Below are positions 49,636 through 57,617 of a stretch of 64,000 bases of DNA, one piece after another (the stretch's first letter is position 1; every line of letters begins with the position of its first letter). The stretch is from DASSUW01 sp963844205 (GTDB taxonomy: Bacteria; Actinomycetota; Thermoleophilia; Solirubrobacterales; Solirubrobacteraceae): NCBI GenBank assembly GCA_963844205.1, contig CAWJNK010000001.1:248001-312000 (forward strand), read 5' to 3'. Both the position numbers and the translations under genes were made by a program. The notes beneath the pieces are model-generated. The model was not told the DNA's origin, did no database searches, and saw only the letters and a program-made list of their open reading frames with translations.

Positions 49636-50442
49636 TCAGAGCCGGTCGTGCCAGCGGACCGCCGCCGAGGCGACCTCGCCGAGCGCGACGCGCAGCCCGC
49701 CGCGGTCGCTCGACGCGCGTGCCTTGGCCAGCCGGCGCAGCGCCGCGGCCAGCACGGCGGGGCCGGACGGGCCGTCCGAGCGCAGCGCGGCGAGCTCGCC
49801 GGGCGTGAGGCGGTGCTGACCGTCGGCGACGAGCACGCTCAGCTCGCGGGCGCGCCGCTCGGCCGCGGCGGCCGCCCGGCGGGCCTCGGCCGCGTCGCGC
49901 ACGGCCGCCTCGGCCTGGTCGTCCGCAGCGCGCACACGCACCTCGGCCTCCGCGATCAGCGCCTCGAGCCGGTCGAGCGCCTCGCCGTCGGCCGCGAGCA
50001 GCCCGCGCTCCAGCGCGACGACGCGCGCCTCGGCGCGACGGGCACGCTCCAGCGCTGCGGCACGGGCTTCCGCGCGGCGAGCCCGCTCGAGCGCCGCAGC
50101 CGCGGCATCGTCGCCGCGCGGACGCGGCGCCACCTCCGGGCGCGCCTCGCCGGCCGCTCGCTTCGGGCCCGGACGGCGCGGCTCCAGCCCCGCGGCTCGC
50201 ACCGCGGCGTCGAAGGAGCCGCCGAACGGGCGCTTGGCGGCGTTGGTCGAGGGCCAGGTCCCGTCGCGGTAGCGCTCGGCGCGCCATTCCTGCGCGCGCC
50301 ACTTGGCCAGCGAGGGGTTCCAGTCGGCCGAGCACGGCGGCTCGCCGTAGCGGGCCTCCCACTCGAGGATCTTCTCGATGATGAGTTCGCGGGTCCAGCG
50401 CCTCACTCGACGCCCGCCCGCGGTCTGCGCGGACGGGGTCAT
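49636..50442 (-). CDS. HARE-type N-terminal domain plus long coiled coil
   Basis: 268 residues. The first ~75 (WTRELIIEKILEWEARYGEP, then SADWNPSLAKWRAQEWRAER, TWPSTNAAKRPFGGSFDAAV, RAAGLEP) have the 'W-x-P-S-x-x-x-x-FGGW/S-x-x-A-x-x-x-A-G' pattern of homing-endonuclease-associated repeats, which likely bind DNA. The rest is a highly charged, Ala/Arg/Glu-rich coiled coil with an internal tandem repeat (ALERARRAEAR twice). No nuclease motif is present. The same module ends the LAGLIDADG protein at 3.6-4.7 kb. Function unknown; a DNA-binding structural protein is a guess. Confidence 0.7.
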   Translation of the reverse strand: MTPSAQTAGGRRVRRWTRELIIEKILEWEARYGEPPCSADWNPSLAKWRAQEWRAERYRDGTWPSTNAAKRPFGGSFDAAVRAAGLEPRRPGPKRAAGEARPEVAPRPRGDDAAAAALERARRAEARAAALERARRAEARVVALERGLLAADGEALDRLEALIAEAEVRVRAADDQAEAAVRDAAEARRAAAAAERRARELSVLVADGQHRLTPGELAALRSDGPSGPAVLAAALRRLAKARASSDRGGLRVALGEVASAAVRWHDRL

Positions 50443-50457
50443 AGAAGGCTCCGTCCG

Positions 50458-50565
50458 CTAGTGGCCGCGCGGCTGGTCGTTCGTGACGGCGAACGTCCGC
50501 GCGCCCACCGACCAGTGACCCGCGGCGGCGGGCATCTTCGGGGCGAGGGCGTAGAACGCGGACAT
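50458..50565 (-). CDS. Possible 35-residue protein ahead of the HARE gene
   Basis: ATG 50565 to TAG 50458-50460; product MSAFYALAPKMPAAAGHWSV followed by GARTFAVTNDQPRGH. It reads as normal protein, and its stop is 15 bases before the next ATG, with GGAG in between, so it could be co-translated. No family recognised; coding status is tentative. Confidence 0.35.
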   Translation of the reverse strand: MSAFYALAPKMPAAAGHWSVGARTFAVTNDQPRGH

Positions 50566-50604
50566 CGGCGGCCAACGCTACCGGATCACCGGGCGGCCGT
50601 CCAA

Positions 50605-50619
50605 CGGGATTCGAACCCG
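50605..50619 (-). other. tRNA T-arm-like 15-mer
   Basis: On the minus strand the sequence reads CGGGTTCGAATCCCG, identical in form to a tRNA T-arm (GGTTCGAATCC with a four-base stem). No D-arm, anticodon arm or CCA end is present around it. Upstream of it lies the MBL gene start. It may be a relic of tRNA-site integration. Confidence 0.3.
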
Positions 50620-50633
50620 GTTAGGCTCGCTTC

Positions 50634-51368
50634 ATGGCCGCCGAGGTCGCCTCCGGGATCCACCGGCTCGGCAACGAGCTCGTCAACTTCTACGTGGTCG
50701 AGGACGGCACGCGGCTCGCGATCGTCGACGCCGGCCTCCCCGGCTTCCGCGGTCAGCTCGAGGAGTTCCTGGCCGAGCGCGGCCGCACGCTCCGCGACGT
50801 CGAGGCGGTGCTGCTCACGCACGCGCACAGCGATCACGTCGGGGTCGCGGAGGCGGTCCGCGCCGAGGGCGCGACGGTCTACGTGCACGAAGCTGACGCC
50901 GAGATGGCACGCACGGCCAAGCCGCAGTCGCGCGAGCGCAGCATGCTGCCGTACTTCCGCCACGGCGCCACGTGGCGGCTGCTGGTCGGCGGCGCGCGGG
51001 CCGGCGGGATGCGGACGCCGAAGATCGCCGAGGTCACCACGTTCACCGAGGGCGCGGAGCTCGACGTCCCCGGCCGGCCGAGGATCATCCACACGCCGGG
51101 CCACTCGGAGGGCCACGTCGTCTTCCACTACCCCGACCGCGGCGCGCTCCTGGCCGGCGACGCGATCGTGACCCGGAACCCGCTCACGGGCCGCAGCGGT
51201 CCGCAGATCATGCCGAGCGCGTTCAACGTCTCGAGCAAGCAGGCGCTGGAGTCGCTCGACCGGATCGAGCCGCTTGACGTGGGCGTCGTGGCGGTCGGCC
51301 ACGGCGATCCGTGGACGGGCGGAGTGCCGCCGGCGGTGGCGCGGGCGCGCGAGGCGGGACCCTCGTAG
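50634..51368 (+). CDS. Metallo-beta-lactamase-fold hydrolase
   Basis: 244 residues. Metal motif LLTHAHSDHVGVAEAVRAEG (H-x-H-x-D-H), further ligands in IHTPGHSEGHVVFHY and LLAGDAIVTRNPLTG, and a final His in VAVGHGDPWTGGVP. The layout is that of the glyoxalase-II/RNase-Z-like MBL group with two metal ions. Substrate unknown. It converges on the SpoIID-like gene, with a foldback element filling the gap. Confidence 0.88.
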   Translation: MAAEVASGIHRLGNELVNFYVVEDGTRLAIVDAGLPGFRGQLEEFLAERGRTLRDVEAVLLTHAHSDHVGVAEAVRAEGATVYVHEADAEMARTAKPQSRERSMLPYFRHGATWRLLVGGARAGGMRTPKIAEVTTFTEGAELDVPGRPRIIHTPGHSEGHVVFHYPDRGALLAGDAIVTRNPLTGRSGPQIMPSAFNVSSKQALESLDRIEPLDVGVVAVGHGDPWTGGVPPAVARAREAGPS

Positions 51369-51386
51369 ACGCCCGGCGGCCTCGGC

Positions 51387-51623
51387 GAACTGCGGCTGGG
51401 TAGGGAGGCGGGGGAAGAACGTGCGAGATCGTCCGCCGCCGGCACGGCGATCGCACGAAACTCCCCGTAGAGGATTAACGTGCGATTCGCGTCGCACGGC
51501 CGTCGGAAATCGCACGAAACCGCCGCATACGATGGGTTTCGTGAAATTTCGCGGGATGGTGCGGTCGAAATTGCACGAAACCGTCGCCTCCCCGCCTCCC
51601 CCACCCAGCGCAGTTGACGTTCG
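51387..51623. repeat. Foldback intergenic element, copy 1
   Basis: Ends are imperfect inverted repeats: CGAACTGCGGCTGGGTAGGG (51387-51406) at the left and CCCAGCGCAGTTGACGTTCG (51604-51623) at the right, each with a C/G-rich extension inward (GGGAGGCGGGGG and its counterpart). Inside are three direct copies of A(T)CGCACGAAAC at 51450, 51509 and 51570, about 60 bases apart, and one inverted copy at 51536. It fills the whole gap between two convergent genes. The right end matches the element at 62.3 kb at 19 of 20 bases. Confidence 0.7.
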
Positions 51624-52760
51624 CTACGGCCCGCTGACGCGCTCGATCCAGGTGCTGCGCAGCCCGAGGGCGGTGCGGATCGTGGCCGCGCTGACCGTCT
51701 GGTTGCCCTCGCTCCCGCGCACCTCGACCGTCGCGGCGCGGCCGGACGGCGTACGGGTCGCCACGGCGAGCCCGCGCAGCCGGCCCGACCGCACGTCGCG
51801 GAGCTTGCGCTCGGCCTCGCGGCGCGTGAACCGGGCGGTCCAGGTGTGGACCGGCGAGAGGTCGTCGTGCGGGTCGTCGACCGACCGCAGATAGGACAGC
51901 GGCGCGCCGCCGAACGCCTCCTCGTTCGTGGCGGTGCGCCCGCCGGAGGTCGAGAAGAAGAACGTCTGCGCGACCTGGCCCCCGACCGTCACCACTCCCG
52001 CGCGGGTCGCGCGCACGGCGGCGGTGGTCGAGTCGACCTCGGCGAGCACGCCGCGGTAGACCTGCGAGCGGACGTCCGCGAACACGTCGTAGGGCTCGCT
52101 CGGGCGGCGGCTCCTGAGCGCGTACGAGCGCGCGACGACGGCCTGCGCCTTCAACGCCTCGGCCGCCCAGCCCGCCGGCATCTCGGCGGGCACGACGCCG
52201 TAGAGGTAGTGCTCGAGCGAGACGTGGTTGACCGCCAGCACGCCGCGACCCGCGCGGCTGAGCACCATCCGCCCGCGGTACGCGCCGTTGCGCAGCCCGT
52301 TCTCCGCCGCCCCGTGCAGCACCGTGCTCGACCCGCCCGTCACCGTCACCGGAGCGAGGAGCCGCGCCCGCGTCCGGCCGGTCTCGAGGTCGATCACCCG
52401 CACCCGCGTCGTGTTCAGCGCCTCGAACCGGTAGGCGCGCTCCTCACGCAGGCGGACGCGACGGCCGTTCGCGGCGCGCGCCGCCGTCGCACCGCTGATC
52501 CTCGGCGCCCGCGCGCGCTTGAGCAGCACCCGGATGCGCGTCGCCGGCGCGCGGTCGTAGCTGCTGCCGGCGTAGTAGTGGGCGAGGATGAAGCGGTAAT
52601 CGCGGCCGTCGCGCAGCGCGAAGCCGTACGCGCCGTACTGCGACAGGCCGACGCCGTGGCCCCAGCCGCGGCCGTCGACCACGAGGTCCGCGGCGCTCGC
52701 GCTCGCGGGAACGAGGAGCGCGGCCAGCACGGCGGCGAGGGAGATCAGGCGGGCTCGCAT
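51624..52760 (-). CDS. SpoIID/LytB-domain exported protein
   Basis: 378 residues with a signal peptide (MRARLISLAAVLAALLVPAS, then ASAADLVVDG). GRGWGHGVGLSQYGAYGFAL at the start of the mature part is the second-half SpoIID motif (G-H-G-x-G-M/L-S-Q-Y-G) placed early. The main domain has VNHVSLEHYLYGVVPAEMPAGWAAEALKAQAVVARSYAL (about 176-214), the SpoIID core with the catalytic-like Glu in PAEMP. FFFSTSGGRTATNEEAFGG follows. SpoIID is a lytic transglycosylase in spore formers; here a cell-wall remodelling role is likely. Confidence 0.88.
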   Translation of the reverse strand: MRARLISLAAVLAALLVPASASAADLVVDGRGWGHGVGLSQYGAYGFALRDGRDYRFILAHYYAGSSYDRAPATRIRVLLKRARAPRISGATAARAANGRRVRLREERAYRFEALNTTRVRVIDLETGRTRARLLAPVTVTGGSSTVLHGAAENGLRNGAYRGRMVLSRAGRGVLAVNHVSLEHYLYGVVPAEMPAGWAAEALKAQAVVARSYALRSRRPSEPYDVFADVRSQVYRGVLAEVDSTTAAVRATRAGVVTVGGQVAQTFFFSTSGGRTATNEEAFGGAPLSYLRSVDDPHDDLSPVHTWTARFTRREAERKLRDVRSGRLRGLAVATRTPSGRAATVEVRGSEGNQTVSAATIRTALGLRSTWIERVSGP

Positions 52761-52792
52761 CGTCAGGCAACAACAGCAGGCGAGCGCGCTGG

Positions 52793-53827
52793 TTGCGGTG
52801 CCATCCTCTCCCGATCGGCTCGTCCCCCGAACAGACGGCGGCGCCCCCTGCGGTCCCGGATATCCCGCCTCCCCGACCGCGGCGGGTCGGCTCGCGGCTG
52901 TCCTGGCTCGGCGTCGCGATCTCGCTCGTCGCGCTCGCCGGGGTCGTGTGGTGGGCGTCGAAGCAGGATCCGCCGGAGCTGCCGTCGAGCGGCTCCGAGC
53001 TGGCCGCGCTGGTCGGCGCGATCGCGCTCTACGGGCTGGCGACCGTCGTGCGCGCCGAGCGCTGGCAGCGGCTGCTCGTCGACGAGCGCGCGACGCCGGA
53101 GCGCATCGACAGCTACGCGCTCGTCTGCGTGGGCTACATGGGGAACAACGTACTGCCCGCCCGTGCCGGCGACGCGATCCGCGCGGTCCTCATGGCGCCA
53201 CGTGCCGCGACCTCGATCCGCACCGTCGTCGGCACCCTGCTGGCCGAGCGGCTGCTCGACATCGCGGTGCTCGTCGCGATCTTCGTGATCGTCGGCTACG
53301 GCCTCCTCGGCGAGGTCGGCGGCGACAGCGTCGAGATCATCGCGCTCGTGCTGCTCGGGCTTGCGATCGCGGTCCTGGTCGGGTACCTCGCGGTGCGCCG
53401 GAACGAGCGGATGATGGCGTTCGTGGCGCCGATCGCGTCGGCGACGCTCGGGCTGCGGCGCGCGCACCACGGGCTCCTCCTGCTGGGGATGACGGTCGTG
53501 ATCTGGGCGATCGAGGCCGGCGTGTGGATGTCGGCGGGCGCGGCCGTCGGCTTCGGCATGGACCCGATCGAGGGGCTCTACATCGTCGCGCTCGCGTCGG
53601 TGTTCTCGCTCGTCCCCTCGGGCCCGGCCTACGCCGGGACCCAGGACGCGGCGGCAATCCTCGGCATCAAGGCGCTGGGCGGGACCGGCGCCCAGGCGGT
53701 CGCGTACATCGTGATGCTGCGGTTCATCATCGTCGTGCCGATCACGGTCGTCGGGCTGGCCCTGCTCGCCGCCCGCTACGGGGGGCTCGGCCGGCTGCGC
53801 CGCGCGCGGCTCGAGGCGAGCGGCTGA
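52793..53827 (+). CDS. Lysylphosphatidylglycerol synthase-like transmembrane protein (UPF0104)
   Basis: 344 residues from TTG 52793; no ATG or GTG exists in frame before the first helix. Eight or so helices: WLGVAISLVALAGVVWWASK, LVGAIALYGLATVVRAERWQ, GYMGNNVLPARAGDAIRAVLMAPR (a signature loop with N-x-x-L-P-A-R), and FSLVPSGPAYAGTQDAAAIL (P-G-P/A-x-A-G-x-x-E/D motif). This is the LPG_synthase_TM/AglD flippase-like domain without the soluble aminoacyl-transferase part. Its stop overlaps the next ATG, so it works with the Agl23-like protein, presumably moving a lipid-linked precursor. Confidence 0.85.
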   Translation: MRCHPLPIGSSPEQTAAPPAVPDIPPPRPRRVGSRLSWLGVAISLVALAGVVWWASKQDPPELPSSGSELAALVGAIALYGLATVVRAERWQRLLVDERATPERIDSYALVCVGYMGNNVLPARAGDAIRAVLMAPRAATSIRTVVGTLLAERLLDIAVLVAIFVIVGYGLLGEVGGDSVEIIALVLLGLAIAVLVGYLAVRRNERMMAFVAPIASATLGLRRAHHGLLLLGMTVVIWAIEAGVWMSAGAAVGFGMDPIEGLYIVALASVFSLVPSGPAYAGTQDAAAILGIKALGGTGAQAVAYIVMLRFIIVVPITVVGLALLAARYGGLGRLRRARLEASG

Positions 53828-55350
53828 TGGTCGCCACCGAGCCGCTGGACGCGACGGCGGCGCCGGCGCGGCGGCCGCGCGCCGAGCTGGCCGCCTACGC
53901 GGTGCTGGTGGCGATCGCGCTCGGGCTGCGGCTGTTCGACCTCGGCGACCGCCCGTTCCACCACGACGAGAGCCAGGACGCGTACTTCTCCTGGAGCTTC
54001 TTCACCAGCGGCGACTACAAGTACAACCCGCTGCTCCACGGGCCGCTGCGCTTCTACCTGACGGCCGCGATGTACGCGCTGTTCGGGGACTCGGACTTCA
54101 CCGCGCGGCTGGCACCGGCCCTGATGGGCACGCTGATGGTGCCCCTCCCCTACCTGCTGCGCGCACAGCTCGGGCGCGTCGGCGCGTTCGCCGCCGCGGC
54201 GCTGCTCGCGTTCGGGCCCTCCTACCTCTACTTCTCGCGGTTCGCGCGCGAGGACATCTACTTCGCGGCGATCACGCTCGCGCTCCTGGTCGTCACGTTC
54301 CGGTTCCTCGACCGCCCGCGACGCCACCAGCCGGCGATCCTCGGCGGCCTGCTCGCGCTCGCCTTCGCGACCAAGGAGACGACGTTCATCACCGGCTTCG
54401 TCGGCTTCACGTTCTTCGCCGGGGTCCTGCTGTTCCGGCGCGAGCTGCTGCTGCGGCCGATCCGGGAGGTGGGCCTGGAGGCGTGGGGCTGGGCGCTGGC
54501 CGCCTTCCTCGGCGTCTACACGCTCCTCTTCACGACCTTCCTCACCCATCCGGAGGGCGTCAACGGCCTGTACACGGGGCTGGACTACTGGCTCGGGCAG
54601 CACGAGGTCGGCCGCGGCGGCGAGCCCTGGTACTTCTACCTCGTCGTCCTCTTCGGCGAGGAGTGGCCGGCGCTGCTGCTCGGCGGGATCGGCGCGGTGG
54701 TCGCGCTGCGCCGGCCCACGCTCCTGCGCGTGTTCCTGATCTGGGCGTTCGCGGTCTCGCTCGTCGTCTACTCCTGGGCCGGTGAGAAGTTCGCCTGGCT
54801 CGTCCTGCACCCGCTGCTGCCGCTGCTGCTGCTCTCCGGCCTCGGGGTGCAGGCGATCTGGGACGCGCGCCGGAGCTGGTTCGGCAAGCTCGGGATCGCG
54901 GCGGCGGTCGCGGGGTTCGCGTACGCGGGCTACGCCTCGTTCACCGTCAACGCGCTCAACCGCGCCGACCCGCGCGAGCTGCTCGTCTCGACCCAGTCGT
55001 CGGAGGAGGTCGCGCGGATCGCCGACGACGTGGTCGCCGAGCGCCCGGACCGCATCACGGTCGACTCGTCCGACGGCGCGACGTTCCCGTGGGCGTGGTA
55101 CTTCCGCGACCTCCCGGTCAGCTACATCGAGCTCGATCGGAGCGGCGAGATGCCGGACTCCGACGTACTGATCCTCACGCAGGCCGCGCACGACCGGCTC
55201 GACCCCCGCGGCGGGCGCGAGTTCCCGTTCCGCGTCTGGTGGGTCCGCGACTACGGCAAGATGACGCCGGCGGCCTGGTGGCGCTGGTTCACGAAGCGCG
55301 AGCCGTGGAGCCCCACCGGCGGCCTGCCCGAGTTCCTCTACGAGCGCTGA
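53827..55350 (+). CDS. Agl23-like membrane protein (TIGR03663 family, flippase-associated)
   Basis: 507 residues, about ten helices in a GT-C/ArnT-like arrangement. The first loop holds the acidic motif FHHDESQDAYFSWSFF (D-E after the first helix), then YNPLLHGPLRFYLTAAMYAL, LARFAREDIYFAAIT-like FSRFAREDIYFAAITLALL, and FATKETTFITGF. These are conserved in the TIGR03663 family. A soluble C-terminal part contains VDSSDGATFPWAWYFRDLPV. Such proteins probably transfer sugars from lipid carriers. Neighbours: flippase-like gene overlapping upstream, DUF2298 gene convergent with a 13-base overlap. Confidence 0.85.
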   Translation: MVATEPLDATAAPARRPRAELAAYAVLVAIALGLRLFDLGDRPFHHDESQDAYFSWSFFTSGDYKYNPLLHGPLRFYLTAAMYALFGDSDFTARLAPALMGTLMVPLPYLLRAQLGRVGAFAAAALLAFGPSYLYFSRFAREDIYFAAITLALLVVTFRFLDRPRRHQPAILGGLLALAFATKETTFITGFVGFTFFAGVLLFRRELLLRPIREVGLEAWGWALAAFLGVYTLLFTTFLTHPEGVNGLYTGLDYWLGQHEVGRGGEPWYFYLVVLFGEEWPALLLGGIGAVVALRRPTLLRVFLIWAFAVSLVVYSWAGEKFAWLVLHPLLPLLLLSGLGVQAIWDARRSWFGKLGIAAAVAGFAYAGYASFTVNALNRADPRELLVSTQSSEEVARIADDVVAERPDRITVDSSDGATFPWAWYFRDLPVSYIELDRSGEMPDSDVLILTQAAHDRLDPRGGREFPFRVWWVRDYGKMTPAAWWRWFTKREPWSPTGGLPEFLYER

Positions 55351-57572
55351 GCGAGGCGCCAGACCGTCGTCCCCTCGCGGTCGAAGACGCGCTCGCCGAG
55401 CCCGTCCCACTTGTCCAGCCCGGCGTCGCCGTACGTGGTGCGCTCGATCGGCCCGTAGACCACGTAGTCGATGCCGTAGCGGGCGATCAGCTCGCGCGCC
55501 TCCACGAGGTCGGTGGTGAGGTAGAGGCGGCGGACGTCGTCCTCGCGACTGCCCGGGTCGTGGTCCCACTGGACCTCGTGGCCCGCCCACCCGAGCACGC
55601 TGGCGCGGCCCGTGAACGTCGAGATGCGGGCGTGGCCGAACGCCGAGTAGTCCTCCCCCACCGCCTCGAGGACCACCGCGTGGCCGTCGGCGTGCTCGCG
55701 CAGCCAGTCGATCGCGGCGGGGTCGCCGGGCGACGTGGCGCGGAGCCACTCGAGGCCGTCGAGCCTCGGCGACGTCGCGAAGCCCCCCTTGCGCGCGTAG
55801 GTGCCCGCGTACGGGTACACGGCGCCGAGCAGGAGCATGACCGCAGCGCCCGCCGCCCAGACGGGCCATGCCCGCCGCGGCAGGTGCGCGCTCGCCCACG
55901 GCAGCGCGCAGGCGGCGGCGACGGCCAGCAGCAGCCACGCCTGGTAGCCGAGCTTGAACACCGTGTTCATGCGGTAGAGGTCGCTGCCGTCGAACGCGTC
56001 GCGCACGTACACGAGCTCGGGCACGATCAGGCAGACCAGGCCGCCGGCGATCAGCAGCCACAGGAACCGCTCCGGCGGGCCGAGCGCCGCGGACACCATC
56101 GCCCCGGCCGCGACGACCGCGAGCACGACGAGCGCGGCCGCTCCCGCCAGATCGGCGAGGGCCAGCAGCGAGCCGGCGAAGATCGCCGCCACGCCGCCCC
56201 ACACGAGCGTCCGCACCGGGCGCCGCGCCGCGACCGCGCGCGAGAGGAAGGCGGCGATCAGCAGCCAGGCGAAGATGCCGTACAGCAGCGCCAGGTCGCC
56301 GAGGAAGCGCGCAAACGGCCGCCGCTCCTCGACCCACCCCACCCCGCGCGCGGCGGGGTCGAACGTCAGCCAGAACGGCAGCATCAGCACCACGCCGGCG
56401 ACCAGCACGAGCGCAAGCCACGTGACCGCGTACAGCCGCCGGCCGGCGCCGGCGGCGGACAGCATCCACATCGCCACCGCTACCGCAAGCAGCCCCGCGA
56501 CGAGCGGGTACGACCACGAGTTGATCGCGTACAGGGCGCCGATCGCGAGCCCGGCGGCGAGCGCCTCGGCGACGCCGCGCCACACCGCGTCCCCGCGCGG
56601 CCCGGCCAGCGTCACCTGCAGCGCGAAAGCCAGCGCAGTCAGCGTGAACGGGATGGCGAGCACGTGCGCGTGCAGGTCGCCGAGCAGGAACGAGAACCAC
56701 GGGAACTCGTTGATCGTCCCCGGGATCACGCGCGAGGGCTCGAACCACGCGTAGTCGGCCGGCGGGTCGGCGGCGTCGAGCCACTCGCGCACGCCGGCGA
56801 GGTTCCCCAGCACGACGCAGATCACGACCGCCGAGACGCCCACGAAGACCGGCCCGCCCCGGACCGCGGGCAGCCGCGTGCGCGCGGCCGCCCACAGCGT
56901 CCCCGCGAACGTGAAGACCGCCGACGCGGACAGCGCCGCTATGAGCGCCAGCGCGAGGTTGTAGCCCTCGTCCGGCCGCACGCCGACGACCTTGATCACC
57001 AGCCCCATCGCCAGGTGGCCGAGGTAGTAGTAGTTGAGGTCCTCGCCCGACATCCACGGGTCGTGCGGCGGGAACGAGCTCGAGGCGTTCGCGGCGTTCA
57101 CGAACGCCATGTCCATCGGCTTCTCGGTCCCCCACACGTCGGGCGAGTAGGCGACGAGCAAGGCCATCGCGGCGAAGCTGACCGCGAAGACGACCTCCGA
57201 GCCGAGCCACAGCCGCCGGCGCGCCGGATCGTCGGCGGGGAGCGCGCGCGCCGCCACCCACTCGGCCCGCCGGCGAGCCCACCAGCCGCCGCGCGCATCG
57301 GCCAGGCGCGCTGCCAGCGCCCGCTGGCGCGCGGCGGCGAGCACGCCCGCGACCGCCAGCACGACGACGGCGCCGACGACGGTCCCGACGCCGTACGGGA
57401 GCGGCGTGACCGACGCCGCCATCCACACCGCCCACGTGACGAGCAGCAGCCCGAGCGGCTTCGCGAACCCCAGCCCGGCGCCCGGCAGCCGCCCGAACGC
57501 GAGCGCTGCGAGCGGCGCCGCCGCCAGGCCGATGACCTCGACCAGCGCAAAGAACCCGAGGGCCTCGAGCAT
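55338..57572 (-). CDS. DUF2298 'YYY' multi-spanning membrane protein
   Basis: 744 residues with about 15-18 helices. Marker motif SGEDLNYYYLGHLAMGLVIK (the triple-Tyr block that names the Chlor_Arch_YYY group), KPMDMAFVNAANASSSFPPHDPW (about 150-172), GNLAGVREWLD, and INEFPWFSFLLGDLHAHVLA. A soluble end (about residues 615-744) carries DWLREHADGHAVVLEA, ARISTFTGRASVLGWAGHE and a final RYGIDYVVYGPIER. DUF2298 and TIGR03663 proteins often occur together in bacteria and archaea and are thought to act on surface glycans. Here they are adjacent but convergent. Confidence 0.87.
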   Translation of the reverse strand: MLEALGFFALVEVIGLAAAPLAALAFGRLPGAGLGFAKPLGLLLVTWAVWMAASVTPLPYGVGTVVGAVVVLAVAGVLAAARQRALAARLADARGGWWARRRAEWVAARALPADDPARRRLWLGSEVVFAVSFAAMALLVAYSPDVWGTEKPMDMAFVNAANASSSFPPHDPWMSGEDLNYYYLGHLAMGLVIKVVGVRPDEGYNLALALIAALSASAVFTFAGTLWAAARTRLPAVRGGPVFVGVSAVVICVVLGNLAGVREWLDAADPPADYAWFEPSRVIPGTINEFPWFSFLLGDLHAHVLAIPFTLTALAFALQVTLAGPRGDAVWRGVAEALAAGLAIGALYAINSWSYPLVAGLLAVAVAMWMLSAAGAGRRLYAVTWLALVLVAGVVLMLPFWLTFDPAARGVGWVEERRPFARFLGDLALLYGIFAWLLIAAFLSRAVAARRPVRTLVWGGVAAIFAGSLLALADLAGAAALVVLAVVAAGAMVSAALGPPERFLWLLIAGGLVCLIVPELVYVRDAFDGSDLYRMNTVFKLGYQAWLLLAVAAACALPWASAHLPRRAWPVWAAGAAVMLLLGAVYPYAGTYARKGGFATSPRLDGLEWLRATSPGDPAAIDWLREHADGHAVVLEAVGEDYSAFGHARISTFTGRASVLGWAGHEVQWDHDPGSREDDVRRLYLTTDLVEARELIARYGIDYVVYGPIERTTYGDAGLDKWDGLGERVFDREGTTVWRLAQRS

Positions 57573-57617
57573 CTGGGGCGGAGGCTAGTGGGCAATGCGG
57601 CGCGTTCCGTAGGCTGC

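Noticed and set aside
51450..51581. Possible CRISPR array
   Set aside because: The repeated core is only about 12 bases, the interval between copies is itself partly repeated, one copy is inverted, and no cas gene is in the window.
53776..57435. 1219-residue open frame on the minus strand
   Set aside because: It is a shadow of the Agl23-like gene and an out-of-frame reading of the DUF2298 gene. It consists of charged repeats only.
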